Assembly: GCA_024275135.1 (NCBI GenBank)
Contig: JAJRZS010000018.1
Location: 1 to 64,000, forward strand
Source of the DNA: Planctomycetota bacterium
Lineage (GTDB): Bacteria; Planctomycetota; UBA1135
Length of the DNA stretch: 64,000 nt
Reading direction: 5' to 3'
Shown here: piece by piece, positions 53,707-62,975 of the stretch
Layout of the letters: each line of letters starts with the position of its first letter
Numbering within the stretch: the first letter of the stretch is position 1
Translations under genes and position numbers: made by a program
The notes under the pieces: generated by a model
The model's input: the letters and a program-made list of their open reading frames with translations, nothing else
The model's database searches: none
Told to the model about the DNA's origin: nothing

Positions 53707-54839
53707 GCTTTCGCTTTACTTTGCACCAGGGCACTGCCGACGGCCCTCGTCTCGGCACTTTAGACACCCCCCATGGCGCGGTGTCCACGCCCACCTTCAT
53801 GCCGGTTGCCACCCGCGGCATGATGCGGGGGCCTTGGCCCGATCGTTTAGGCCCCATGGAGGTGGAGATGATGTTAGCCAACAGCTTTCACCTCTTCGCG
53901 CGGCCGGGGGTCGAAACCATCCAAGCCGTGGGTGGTCTTCACGCCTACATGGCTTGGGATGGCCCCATACTTACCGATTCCGGGGGCTTTCAAGCTTTTT
54001 CTCTGGCCTCCATTTCCAAGCTGGATGACCGCGGTTGGCGCATTGCGCATCCGGTGCATGGCGGGATGGTTGATTGGACCCCCGAAGTGGCCTTTTCCGT
54101 GCAAGCGGCTTTAGGCCCCGATATCGCCATGGTGCTGGATGAATGCCCAGCCGACCCTCGCCATCGCCAACAGGTGGCGACTGCTGTAGAACGCACCTTA
54201 GTCTGGGCCAAACAACAACGAGGATTGCACCAACAACGCGGTGGCATTGACAGCGGCCAGGCTTTGTTTGGCATTGTGCAGGGAGGGGTCTTCGCCGATT
54301 TGCGCCAGCAATGTGCTGAAAGCCTGTGCGCTTTGGAGTTCGACGGTTATGCCATCGGTGGCGTCAGCGTGGGTGAGGGACACGAAGCAATGATGGACGG
54401 TGTGCGTCACAGCACCAAGTTTCTACCGCGCCAACAGCTTCGCTATTTGATGGGCGTTGGCACCCCGCTCGATTTAGTGGAATCGGTCGCCCGCGGCATT
54501 GATATGTTCGACTGCGTCTATCCTACGCGCAGTGGACGTTTTGGCACCTTCCTCAGCGATGAGGGGCATCACCATTTGCATAATGCTCGTTTTCAAAACG
54601 ATGCACGCCCTCTTGTTCCCGGTTGCAGCTGTGACACTTGCCAAAGCGGAATGCCTCGGGCCGCACTACGCGCTGGGCTTAAGTCACGGGAATTGCTGCC
54701 GCCGTCCATGATCGCCCACCACAACCTGCATTATCTGGTGCAATTGATGAAGCGCATACGCGAAGCCATCGCCGAAGACCGCTTCCCCCAACTGCGCCAA
54801 CAGATTGCCAGTGTCTATCTCAAGCCGAAGCAGGCTTAG
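53703..54839 (+). CDS. tgt: tRNA-guanine transglycosylase (queuosine)
   Basis: A 378-residue TIM-barrel enzyme inserting preQ1 in place of G34 in certain tRNAs. Motifs are ILTDSGGFQAFSLASI, FGIVQGGVFADLR, GGVSVGEGHEAM, and the nucleophile in FDCVYPTRSGRFG. Zinc ligands are CSCDTC and a His further on (AHHNLHYL). The start is TTG 53703, overlapping the spoIID stop as TTGA. The end overlaps cstA convergently by 20 bases. QueA is not in the window. Confidence 0.95.
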   Translation: MSFRFTLHQGTADGPRLGTLDTPHGAVSTPTFMPVATRGMMRGPWPDRLGPMEVEMMLANSFHLFARPGVETIQAVGGLHAYMAWDGPILTDSGGFQAFSLASISKLDDRGWRIAHPVHGGMVDWTPEVAFSVQAALGPDIAMVLDECPADPRHRQQVATAVERTLVWAKQQRGLHQQRGGIDSGQALFGIVQGGVFADLRQQCAESLCALEFDGYAIGGVSVGEGHEAMMDGVRHSTKFLPRQQLRYLMGVGTPLDLVESVARGIDMFDCVYPTRSGRFGTFLSDEGHHHLHNARFQNDARPLVPGCSCDTCQSGMPRAALRAGLKSRELLPPSMIAHHNLHYLVQLMKRIREAIAEDRFPQLRQQIASVYLKPKQA

Positions 54840-56556
54840 ATTTGGCAAGGGCGAAAAAGGCGGTCCCCCCCACGCCCAAGCCAATCATCAACAGCAACGC
54901 TGCCAGGACTTCCAATAAAATTTGTTGTTGCCCATGAAAATCCACCAACTTGCGGCCCAAAGCAAACATGGTCATGCAAACCATGAACACGGCTGGAATC
55001 GCCAAAGGCCAAAAGTTGCGTCCTTTTTGTTTGAGGTAAACCGTAGCGGTCAACAAGGCCAAGCCAGCAATCAATTGATTGGTGCCACCGAACAAAGTCC
55101 ATAGGCTCAACCCCGCTGGCACACCATCGATTTTATAGAAGGCAAAGAAACAAATCGCAGCGCAGGCACTCAGGGTGGCGACAAAACGGTTTTTCAGCAA
55201 GACACCCAAAGGCTTCAACCAAGCATGTTGGCTCCAAGCTTGCCCAATCTCCTCCAAATTAAACCGCAACAAACGCGTGGCTGAATCCAATGTGGTGAGG
55301 GCGAAGGACACCACCACCATCGCCACCAAGGTGGTCGCCAGCTCTACTGGCACGCCGAGTCCGCCAATGAAGGAAGCCGAGCCGCTAATGAAAAACCCAA
55401 GCTTTTCACCCAAACCGCTCGCCGTATGCCAATCCCCGTAATGCTGAGCCCAAGAGCTGCGGCCTGGTATCACGCAAGTGCAAGCCAGCACTGCAATCAG
55501 CCCCAATAAAGATTCGGCAATCATGCCGCCATAGCCAATTGGACGGGCATGGGTTTCCTTATCGAGTTGCCGCGCAGTGGTGCCACTCGCCACCAGGGCA
55601 TGGAAACCACTCGCCGCACCACAGGCAATGGTGATAAAGACAAAAGGCAAAATCGGAGGGGCGCCGACGGGATTGGGGTTGAATGCTGGGGCATCAAATT
55701 GAGGGCCTTGCAGAAAAAATCCGCAATACATCAGCAACAGCCCCAGAATCAGCAACAAGGAATTCAAAAAATCCCGTGCCTGCAACAATAACCAAACGGG
55801 AAGTACGCTGGCGGCATAAGCGTAGGCCATCAACACCCAAATCCAGGTGCTTTGCTGGGGCCAAACATCCTCCCCCAGCCCCAGAGTGGGAAACCAATAG
55901 CCACCAGCGATTAAGGCGAGCAAGGCCGCAAATCCACCCATGGTGACCGGTAGCAAGGGCTTTTTCTTGACATACAAAAGCCAACCACAAATCAAAGCCA
56001 CCACCATCAACCCCGCCGAGGGCATCACCACTTCGGGAAAACTAGTGGAAGATTGTTCCAGAGCTTCGGGATTGAAATCCTTGCCCCAAGAAAACAGCAA
56101 GGAAATCACATACACGAACACCCCCATGGCTAAGGAGACGCCAAAAAAAATCAAGGCCAAAAACAATCCTTTGGCGCGGGAGCCAAGCAAGCTTTGACAT
56201 AAGCTGCCAATGCTTTCACCACGATGACGGACGGAAAGAACAAGGGCACTGAAATCATGCACACAACCGACGAAGACCGCGCCCAACACCACCCATAGCA
56301 AAGCCGGCAACCAACCCCAAAAGACGGCAACCGCTGGGCCCAGCATCGGTGCAAGCCCGGCGATGGAAGCATAGTGATGTCCAAATAACACCGTGGGACG
56401 GGTGGCAACAAAATCAATGCCGTCCGCCTGGGTGTGAGCCGGAGTCGCTACCTTGGGGTCGAGACAAAATACTTTCTGCGCCAACCACTTGCTGTAGAAA
56501 CGGTAGCCCAGAAAATAGCCCAAAAGAGCAAGGCTAGTGACGAAAACCGGTCCCAA
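54820..56556 (-). CDS. cstA: Carbon starvation protein CstA-like peptide/pyruvate transporter
   Basis: A 578-residue membrane protein with about 16 helices. Conserved CstA segments are visible: FLGYRFYSKWLAQKVFCLDP, FGHHYASIAGLAPMLGPAVAVFWGW, FVGCVHDFSALVLSVRHRGES and TLDSATRLLRFNLEE. The start is TTG, 9 bases after the SH3-domain gene stop. CstA proteins take up peptides or pyruvate when carbon is short. Confidence 0.92.
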   Translation of the reverse strand: MGPVFVTSLALLGYFLGYRFYSKWLAQKVFCLDPKVATPAHTQADGIDFVATRPTVLFGHHYASIAGLAPMLGPAVAVFWGWLPALLWVVLGAVFVGCVHDFSALVLSVRHRGESIGSLCQSLLGSRAKGLFLALIFFGVSLAMGVFVYVISLLFSWGKDFNPEALEQSSTSFPEVVMPSAGLMVVALICGWLLYVKKKPLLPVTMGGFAALLALIAGGYWFPTLGLGEDVWPQQSTWIWVLMAYAYAASVLPVWLLLQARDFLNSLLLILGLLLMYCGFFLQGPQFDAPAFNPNPVGAPPILPFVFITIACGAASGFHALVASGTTARQLDKETHARPIGYGGMIAESLLGLIAVLACTCVIPGRSSWAQHYGDWHTASGLGEKLGFFISGSASFIGGLGVPVELATTLVAMVVVSFALTTLDSATRLLRFNLEEIGQAWSQHAWLKPLGVLLKNRFVATLSACAAICFFAFYKIDGVPAGLSLWTLFGGTNQLIAGLALLTATVYLKQKGRNFWPLAIPAVFMVCMTMFALGRKLVDFHGQQQILLEVLAALLLMIGLGVGGTAFFALAKSKPASA

Positions 56557-56565
56557 GGCTGCGGT

Positions 56566-57807
56566 TTATGGGGTTCTTGGAGGTAAAACGCGCAGCTCGG
56601 TGATGGCTAACACCCTGCCCGCGCGCAAACTTGCCTCTTGCCGCCAAACCCCGCGAACCACGATCTCTCGGTTCACCAGAGCTTTCAAGTTTTGATGGCC
56701 GTCGTAGCTGTGCATGGGAATTTCGCGCCCCCCACGCACCAAGCGAAATGGAATGTTGGCATTGACGGAAGGCCGATATTCGACCCACCCAATCTCCACA
56801 TGGGTGCCTTCTTCAGCTGTTGGGGTGGGTTGTTTTTCCGCCTCGATCCGTTGCTGCAAGCGTTGCGCCAAGGCCTCCTTCTTGGCAGCCAAAGCCCGCC
56901 GCATGTCCGCCGCCAGGGACGATAAATAGAATCGGCGCAAGCCATCAATCCGCGTCAACGAAGCACGCGCCGCATTCAAAGTTTGTTCCCGACTCGTATG
57001 CCAAATCACATTGCCAAAGACCATTTCCAGATTGTCGAGGTGCGTGCGATTCCACGCCGCGTTGTCTTCGGTAACCGCTTTGGCATAGGCTTCCAACTGC
57101 TGGGCCGCCATGGCTTGGGCTTGCGTCGGATCTTTGGCCACTTCCGCCGCATGCCAACGGTGCCAACTTTCTTTCGCGCTTTTTGCCGCAGGGCCATCAG
57201 CCGAGGCCTCGGCAACTGCATTGGCCGCGACGGCTGTTTCCGCTTCCACCGCCACCGGGACTTCCTCGACGGCTTCTTCCTGTTCCTTCGTTACCGGCAC
57301 CAAAACTGCCTGCCGCGCTTGCATCGTCTGCTGCCATCGTTGTTGCCAATCCTGCGTGCTTCGCTGCGGATGACTGAGCGATTTTGACAGCACCCAAGCG
57401 GAAATGCTTTCTGGAGCGCGCACATGCACCCAATCCCCTTCCGCGCCGAGGCGCAACACCAAATCCCCTTGCGCAAAATGGCCAATCGGGGTGGAAGAAG
57501 CATCGGTGGAGGGCTGGGGACGAATCCGAACTTTGGCTCTGCTAATCCGACCCTCAGCTCCTTCCCACTGCACATAGTCTTGGTGCACCCACACGTCAAA
57601 ACCGCCAGGAATGCGCACCTTGGACCAGGGTGTGAACTCAGCCACAATTTGTACCGGCATGCCGGCTGGCAAATCCATGACCTTGGCCGATTTGCGATCA
57701 TAAAAAGCATGCAGTGAGGCACCGTCCGCAGCGACCTCGGCATAGCGCGGAGCATCTTGCTGGAGCGGTAGAAAAGAGGCACACAAGAAAAGGAGGGGAA
57801 GCACCAT
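56566..57807 (-). CDS. Exported SH3-domain (SH3b) protein
   Basis: A 413-residue protein with a signal peptide (MVLPLLFLCASFLPLQQ). Residues 20-80 and 85-145 each resemble a bacterial SH3b domain (AEFTPWSKVRIPGGFDVWVHQDYVQ and KVRIRPQPSTDASSTPIGHFAQGDLVLRLGAEGDWVHVR). A Glu/Val/Ala-rich linker leads to a helical region (about 220-330) and a small C-terminal beta domain. SH3b domains usually bind peptidoglycan stem peptides. The remaining parts match nothing I know. It lies 13 bases after phoD-like and 9 bases before cstA. Confidence 0.8.
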   Translation of the reverse strand: MVLPLLFLCASFLPLQQDAPRYAEVAADGASLHAFYDRKSAKVMDLPAGMPVQIVAEFTPWSKVRIPGGFDVWVHQDYVQWEGAEGRISRAKVRIRPQPSTDASSTPIGHFAQGDLVLRLGAEGDWVHVRAPESISAWVLSKSLSHPQRSTQDWQQRWQQTMQARQAVLVPVTKEQEEAVEEVPVAVEAETAVAANAVAEASADGPAAKSAKESWHRWHAAEVAKDPTQAQAMAAQQLEAYAKAVTEDNAAWNRTHLDNLEMVFGNVIWHTSREQTLNAARASLTRIDGLRRFYLSSLAADMRRALAAKKEALAQRLQQRIEAEKQPTPTAEEGTHVEIGWVEYRPSVNANIPFRLVRGGREIPMHSYDGHQNLKALVNREIVVRGVWRQEASLRAGRVLAITELRVLPPRTP

Positions 57808-57820
57808 GACAAGCTCCAGT

Positions 57821-59137
57821 TTAGGGCTGCAAGTCTTCCAATCCTAGAACCAACTCTTTGCCGAGGGCCTGGCCATAAGCATCGTAGAATTGGAAGCTTA
57901 GGAAGGGCTCCTCGTTATGGTAATGAAATTCCATGAGGCCAAAGTTTTCAGTAACGGCCAAAGTGCCCGGGACCCGCTGGGGCACTTGGGAGTCCGCCAA
58001 GGCCGTTCCTAGCCCTGCGGCCAAGGGCGAACTGGTGAAATCATAGAGCGGGTAAGGCACCTCCTCCTCACAGCGGATGACCTCGGCAAAATGCCGATCT
58101 CCACTGAAAAACAAGATTCCACCGAGCTGATGCTGCTCTAAGAAAGACAACAGCCGTTGTCGTTCTTCTGGGTATTGGCTCCAGCTTTCGAACTTATGAT
58201 AGTCAGCCAACACTTGCATGCCGGAAACGAGAACTTTGAAATCGGCGGTACTGGCCAGCAAAGCCTGCTCCAACCATTGCCATTGCGCTGCTGACAATAA
58301 GTTTTTCTGCACACCCGTAAGAGGGCTGCGCCCATAGCGAGTGTCCAACATAAAAAATTCCACCCGCCCCCAGCGAAAGGAGTAATAGATGCCCTCCCCT
58401 GCTGCTTGCGGATTTGCCCAGTAGGATTGGAAAATCCGTTTGGATTCGCTGCGCAAAGAATAAGAGCTATCGCCATTGTTGGGACCAAAATCATGATCGT
58501 CCCAAATGGCATATTGGGGTACGCTGGCAAGCAAGGCTTGCAGTTTGGGCTTGGCGCGTTGCACGCTCCACCGCCGCTCCATGGCCTGCGTTGATTTCCA
58601 TTCCTCGGCCGAGGATTGGTAGTAAACACTATCTCCTAGCCACAAGAACAAATCCGGTTGGGCTTGCAGAATTTGTTGGAAAATACCTTGCTCGGGGTCG
58701 GAGCCTTCGTCGTTGGCACAGCTACCAAAGGCTACGCGAAAAGAAAACCCTTCTGGCCCTTCTGCTGGGGTATGAAAAAACAGGGTCGGGCCAGTAGCGA
58801 TTACCGTATCCCCACACAGCAAGCGATAACGATAGGTCGTTTTCGCCCGCAGACCAACAATCTGCACTTGGCCGCGAGGATACTGGTCGTTCAAGTCCAA
58901 CAAAGCTTCTTCGCCCTGAGCATCCCTAGCCGCCTTCCACGGCCAACCCATCGCCGACTCGGCAATTTCCACCCGCAGCTTGGTCGGTATGTTGGACTGC
59001 GCCCAAATGCGCAAGCTATGCGGAGTCAAATCCCCCAGCATCGGGCCTGCAAGCAAATCAGGGGTGGCTGGCCGTGGAAGAACGCAGGTTGTGCATGCAA
59101 GCCAAATCGCCAACAGTGGAAGGCGGAGGAAGTCCAT
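57821..59137 (-). CDS. PhoD-like alkaline phosphatase/phosphodiesterase
   Basis: A 438-residue exported metallophosphoesterase. After the signal (possible lipidation near Cys15) comes a fibronectin-like beta domain (residues 28-125, GDLTPHSLRIWAQSNIPTKLRV). The phosphatase domain follows: AFGSCAND, LFLWLGDSVYY, YAIWDDHDFGPNNGD, FFMLDTRYGRS, and FFSGDRHFAEV. These carry the Asp, Asn and His ligands of the calcium/iron PhoD site. It would release phosphate from esters or teichoic-like polymers. It is first of the phoD-SH3-cstA set. Confidence 0.9.
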   Translation of the reverse strand: MDFLRLPLLAIWLACTTCVLPRPATPDLLAGPMLGDLTPHSLRIWAQSNIPTKLRVEIAESAMGWPWKAARDAQGEEALLDLNDQYPRGQVQIVGLRAKTTYRYRLLCGDTVIATGPTLFFHTPAEGPEGFSFRVAFGSCANDEGSDPEQGIFQQILQAQPDLFLWLGDSVYYQSSAEEWKSTQAMERRWSVQRAKPKLQALLASVPQYAIWDDHDFGPNNGDSSYSLRSESKRIFQSYWANPQAAGEGIYYSFRWGRVEFFMLDTRYGRSPLTGVQKNLLSAAQWQWLEQALLASTADFKVLVSGMQVLADYHKFESWSQYPEERQRLLSFLEQHQLGGILFFSGDRHFAEVIRCEEEVPYPLYDFTSSPLAAGLGTALADSQVPQRVPGTLAVTENFGLMEFHYHNEEPFLSFQFYDAYGQALGKELVLGLEDLQP

Positions 59138-59182
59138 AACAAGGTTGTAAATTCGAGTTGCCCATCTTGCTACACTTTCCCT

Positions 59183-60457
59183 ATGGAAGCTCTATCCGTC
59201 TTCGCCGTACTCCTGGCCCTAGTCATGGGATATGGGCTTGGCAGCCGTCTTAGCCGTCTGCGCCAAGCACAAAAAGGCCAGGAGGAATTGCTACAACTTC
59301 AACGCCAGGAGGCCGAACTGCTCGAACGCCTAGCGCAAACCGAAAAAGAGCTTGCCGCCGCCCAAGCGCGCGCGGAAACGATTCTCGCCACCCACGAAGC
59401 GGAAAAGAGAACGGCCGAACAGCTACGCGAGGAGTTGAAAAACCATTTTCAAGCGCTGGCCAATCAAGCTCTCCAAGACAACAGCAAAAGTTTGTTGGAA
59501 CGCGCCGACTTGCAGCTTAAGCCACTGCAAGAACAGTTGAAATCCTTGGGCGAAGAAACGCGGAAAATGCAGGAAGAGCGCGATCGCGCCGAGGGAGCGC
59601 TCAAGCAACAACTCAAAGAATTGCAAGAATCTACCAAGGATTTGCGATTGAAAAGCGAATCGCTCACCGGGGCATTGCGCGGCAGCTCGCAAGCACGCGG
59701 ACAATGGGGAGAAAACGTCCTGCAGCGGGTGTTTGAACTCGCGGGTATGACCGAGGGTATGCATTACCGCTGCCAACAAACCACCGAGGACGGCCAGCGA
59801 CCGGATTTTTTGGTTTTGTTGCCTGGCGGCGACGCCATTCCAGTGGATTCCAAGGTCCCCATGGCCGCCTTTTTGTACGCGCAAGCCGAGAGCGACCCTG
59901 CCCGGCGCAAAGAATTGCTGCATCAGCATGCGCTAGATTTACGCGCGCATGTGCGCACCCTTGAGCGCAAAGACTATTCTGCGGGAGTGACCGGCGATAT
60001 TGATTTCACGGTGCTTTTTTTGCCAGGCGATCACCTCCTCGACGCCGCTTACCAAGCAATGCCACAGCTACAGGAAGAGGCCATGGCGAAAAAAGTTTTA
60101 ATCGCCACCCCGGTTACTTTGCTCGCCCTGCTACGCACCGTTTCCTTGTATTGGAAACAGGAGAAACTCGCCCGCAACGCTGCCCGCATTGCCGATTTGG
60201 CGAAGGTGTATCACCATCGCGTGCGTTCCTTCACCGAACATTTTGCCAAAGCAGGCAAGGGATTGAACTCGGCGGTCAAGGCTTTCAATGATGCGGTTGG
60301 TAGCTATAACCGTAATGTTTTGCCGCAGGGAAGGCGGCTAGAAGACTTGGCAGACATCGAGCCGAGCAAAGCCATCGATGAGCCCGCCCCCGTGGTGCTT
60401 GAGGCACGTCAGGATCTGCCCATCACCACCGCCAACAAGGAACTCGAAGCCGGCTAG
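59183..60457 (+). CDS. rmuC: RmuC-family DNA recombination protein
   Basis: A 424-residue protein with an N-terminal membrane segment (SVFAVLLALVMGYGLG), a coiled coil rich in Glu, Gln and Leu (residues 28-155) and the RmuC nuclease-like domain. Key segments are GSSQARGQWGENVLQRVFELAGM, QRPDFLVLLPGGDAIPVDSKVPM, and FTVLFLPGDHLLDAAY. RmuC limits inversions at short repeats in E. coli. ATG 59183 is chosen over a long upstream frame that overlaps phoD antisense. The 45-base gap upstream is AT-rich and holds TTGTAA and TACACT, a weak promoter candidate. Confidence 0.92.
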   Translation: MEALSVFAVLLALVMGYGLGSRLSRLRQAQKGQEELLQLQRQEAELLERLAQTEKELAAAQARAETILATHEAEKRTAEQLREELKNHFQALANQALQDNSKSLLERADLQLKPLQEQLKSLGEETRKMQEERDRAEGALKQQLKELQESTKDLRLKSESLTGALRGSSQARGQWGENVLQRVFELAGMTEGMHYRCQQTTEDGQRPDFLVLLPGGDAIPVDSKVPMAAFLYAQAESDPARRKELLHQHALDLRAHVRTLERKDYSAGVTGDIDFTVLFLPGDHLLDAAYQAMPQLQEEAMAKKVLIATPVTLLALLRTVSLYWKQEKLARNAARIADLAKVYHHRVRSFTEHFAKAGKGLNSAVKAFNDAVGSYNRNVLPQGRRLEDLADIEPSKAIDEPAPVVLEARQDLPITTANKELEAG

Positions 60458-61695
60458 GCTTTTGGCTGCCAACACCCACGTGCTACCGCAGGTTGGAAAT
60501 CTTCCAACACGGGGTCGTCCATGCTGACAGCACGCTCAAGTTCCGCCGAACGGTAAGCTGCCATCAACAAACGGACCACTTCGGCACCATCGGCAAAAGT
60601 GAGTTCAGGTGTTGTGCCGTGCAAAAAGCATTGCACCATATGGCGGTTTTCGGCGGCATAGCCATAGGCCGAGGCCTCATCAGCAACGATTGGCATAACT
60701 CCTTGCTCGGCATTTTGTTTTTCCACCAAATCCTCCCCCGATTCGCCCTGTACTCGGCGAGAAAAAAAGGCTTCTAAGCCGGTTTCCAGTGAATTGGAAC
60801 GCATGGAGTATTCGGGGCCCAAAAGCTCGAAACTTAACCGTAGACCTGCGCCAACGAAAGCCCAAGAAGTTGTGGCTTCGGCGATGAGTCGGCGGCCGGC
60901 TTCGTCCTCAAAAGTGATGGTGCAGCGAGCAAAATCTTCGGAGGGTGCTTTACTGTAATCGACTTCCGGCCCATAAGTATCTTTCAATTCTTGCACATAC
61001 TGCGGGCGGGTCCATTTCAAAGAGGCAATTTGCGCCTGCACAGAAAGCACGCGTAAAGAGGAGCGACAGGCGCCCGGTTCGGTCAACAAAAATCGCGCCG
61101 TCTCCACACTATGGCACATCATGTCATTCATCACCCCACCACCTTGTACAGCGCCTTGCCAAAACCAAGGGCTATGCGGACCGCAATGTTCTTCCGCCGC
61201 GCGCGCCAAATAGGGCCGCCCGGTCAGCGGTACCGCCCGACGCCAAATGACGTCTTTTCCTCGTACCACCGTCGGCGCAAAAACTTGGTTTTCTAAATAA
61301 CCGGTAGGGATGTTCTCAGCTTCGACCATGGCCACCAATTGCCTTGCTTCGGCCAGGTTGCGGGCAAGGGGTTTTTCACAAGCTATGCCCAACAATTTTT
61401 TGTTGCGCTTACGATTCCCGGCAACAATAGATTCCATCACCGCAACCCGGCTGTCATTCGGGCTGTTAATCCAAATTGCATCGATGGACGAATCCGCCGC
61501 CATTTCCTCCACAGTGGCAAAGGCTTTGGCAGGCCCTAATCCTAGAGAATTGGCCAAGTCCGCTGATTTTTGCGCGGACTTCAAGGTGCGACTGGCAACC
61601 CCACCAACCGTACAGTCGCGTACTTGAAGCAAGGACTGGAGATGGAAGTTGGTATTGAAACCAGCGCCGACAAAACCAATGGAGAGTGTTTTCAT
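60454..61695 (-). CDS. Gfo/Idh/MocA-family oxidoreductase
   Basis: A 413-residue NAD(P)-dependent sugar-type dehydrogenase. The Rossmann motif is IGFVGAGFNTNFHL, followed by GIACEKPLARNLAEA (the catalytic-lysine EKP motif) and a C-terminal beta-sheet domain with GGGVMNDMMCHSVET. ATG 61695 overlaps the permease stop as ATGA. It closes the DUF1080-permease-dehydrogenase cluster and overlaps rmuC convergently by 4 bases. In such clusters it would oxidise sugars at C3. Confidence 0.9.
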   Translation of the reverse strand: MKTLSIGFVGAGFNTNFHLQSLLQVRDCTVGGVASRTLKSAQKSADLANSLGLGPAKAFATVEEMAADSSIDAIWINSPNDSRVAVMESIVAGNRKRNKKLLGIACEKPLARNLAEARQLVAMVEAENIPTGYLENQVFAPTVVRGKDVIWRRAVPLTGRPYLARAAEEHCGPHSPWFWQGAVQGGGVMNDMMCHSVETARFLLTEPGACRSSLRVLSVQAQIASLKWTRPQYVQELKDTYGPEVDYSKAPSEDFARCTITFEDEAGRRLIAEATTSWAFVGAGLRLSFELLGPEYSMRSNSLETGLEAFFSRRVQGESGEDLVEKQNAEQGVMPIVADEASAYGYAAENRHMVQCFLHGTTPELTFADGAEVVRLLMAAYRSAELERAVSMDDPVLEDFQPAVARGCWQPKA

Positions 61696-62975
61696 GTTTG
61701 GCGGAAGGAAGCTTGTTGTTTGGGGTAGAACAGCCACAAAATGGCTAGGCAAATCAGGGAAGCCCACATGGGAACAGAAAAAAGTTTGCGATAATCACCC
61801 GCCGCCCAATCGGCAACCCAGCCAGCTATTTTGGAACCAACAATAATGCCAATCCCAACGATCACCAAATTGTAAAGGTTTTGCGCGCTGGCGCGAACAT
61901 CGGCTGTGGTGTGCTCATCAATAATCATGAAGGTGACAAAAATGAAACAGCCAAAACATAAACCATGTAGAGCGACACCCAGCAATAAGGCACTCCCGGA
62001 ATCAGCAAAATAAGCAAACAAAGCCATGCGTGCGGCATAAGCCAACAGCCCCAGGCTCAGCAACACCCGCTTGGATATTTTTTTAACGACGACAGGAATC
62101 AGCCCCAAAACCAAGACCTCTGTCATTTGACCGATCGTCATGAAACCTCCACCACCAACTCCAAAAATCGTGGAGAAGAAGGCCGGCACATGGAGCTGGT
62201 GATGGAGAAAAGATTCTGTATGAACGAAATAGAATTGGTGGATGCAGCTGACCGGCACCGCGAGAAGAAACAAAAGCAAGAGTGGTTGGCGGCGCACCTC
62301 TGACAAGGCAGCCAAAGTAGCATTCTTTTTGCTCTCTTTGCTCGGTGGGGTATGCGGCAAGCGTAAACAAAACAAGCCCATGCAAACGCCAAGTATGGCG
62401 CTTAAACGAAAGGCATCTGCTTTGCCGGCAACTTGAGCAGCGAGTAGAGCTTCTCCACTTAAATTCGCAGGCGAATGCATCCAGCCCAACCAGTGGCCCA
62501 TGCCGATGCCAACGGCAATCCAGCCAAAAGTACCCCATAAACGAACCTTGCCAAAATCTCGCTCCACATCCGGCAAGTGGTGAAAGGCAAGTGAATTGGT
62601 TAAAGCCAAAGTGGGCGCATACACAATGCCGTAGAGCAGTGAGAAAATCAGAAAGCCCTGAAAACTGCTTACCGTGGCTAATTGCCAAACCAAGATGGCA
62701 CCAAGAACATGGCTACAGGCGAGGAGTTTTTCGCTTGCGAACCATCGGTCGGCCATTTGCCCCGCAAGAAACGGACCAACCATGGCGCCAACCGCACCAG
62801 CGGCAAACATGGAACCGATTTGGTCACCATTCATACCGCGATGGTCGCTAAGAAACGACCACAGAAAAGGCAGCCATGCACCCCAAATTGCATATTGGAG
62901 AAACATCATCAATGACAACTGGAGCCGCAATTTTGGGGCTAAGGGTGGCGCAGTTGGGAGCGGGGAGGAAGTCAT
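61692..62975 (-). CDS. MFS permease of the nucleoside:H+ symporter-like group
   Basis: A 427-residue transporter with twelve hydrophobic helices. LSLMMFLQYAIWGAWLPFLWSFL, LTNSLAFHHLPDVERDFGKVRLWGTFGW and the second-half SKRVLLSLGLLAYAARM match the NupG/NHS-like family. In Planctomycetes these genes often sit with Gfo/Idh/MocA and DUF1080 genes and probably import sugars. The start overlaps the DUF1080 stop as ATGA. Confidence 0.88.
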   Translation of the reverse strand: MTSSPLPTAPPLAPKLRLQLSLMMFLQYAIWGAWLPFLWSFLSDHRGMNGDQIGSMFAAGAVGAMVGPFLAGQMADRWFASEKLLACSHVLGAILVWQLATVSSFQGFLIFSLLYGIVYAPTLALTNSLAFHHLPDVERDFGKVRLWGTFGWIAVGIGMGHWLGWMHSPANLSGEALLAAQVAGKADAFRLSAILGVCMGLFCLRLPHTPPSKESKKNATLAALSEVRRQPLLLLFLLAVPVSCIHQFYFVHTESFLHHQLHVPAFFSTIFGVGGGGFMTIGQMTEVLVLGLIPVVVKKISKRVLLSLGLLAYAARMALFAYFADSGSALLLGVALHGLCFGCFIFVTFMIIDEHTTADVRASAQNLYNLVIVGIGIIVGSKIAGWVADWAAGDYRKLFSVPMWASLICLAILWLFYPKQQASFRQT

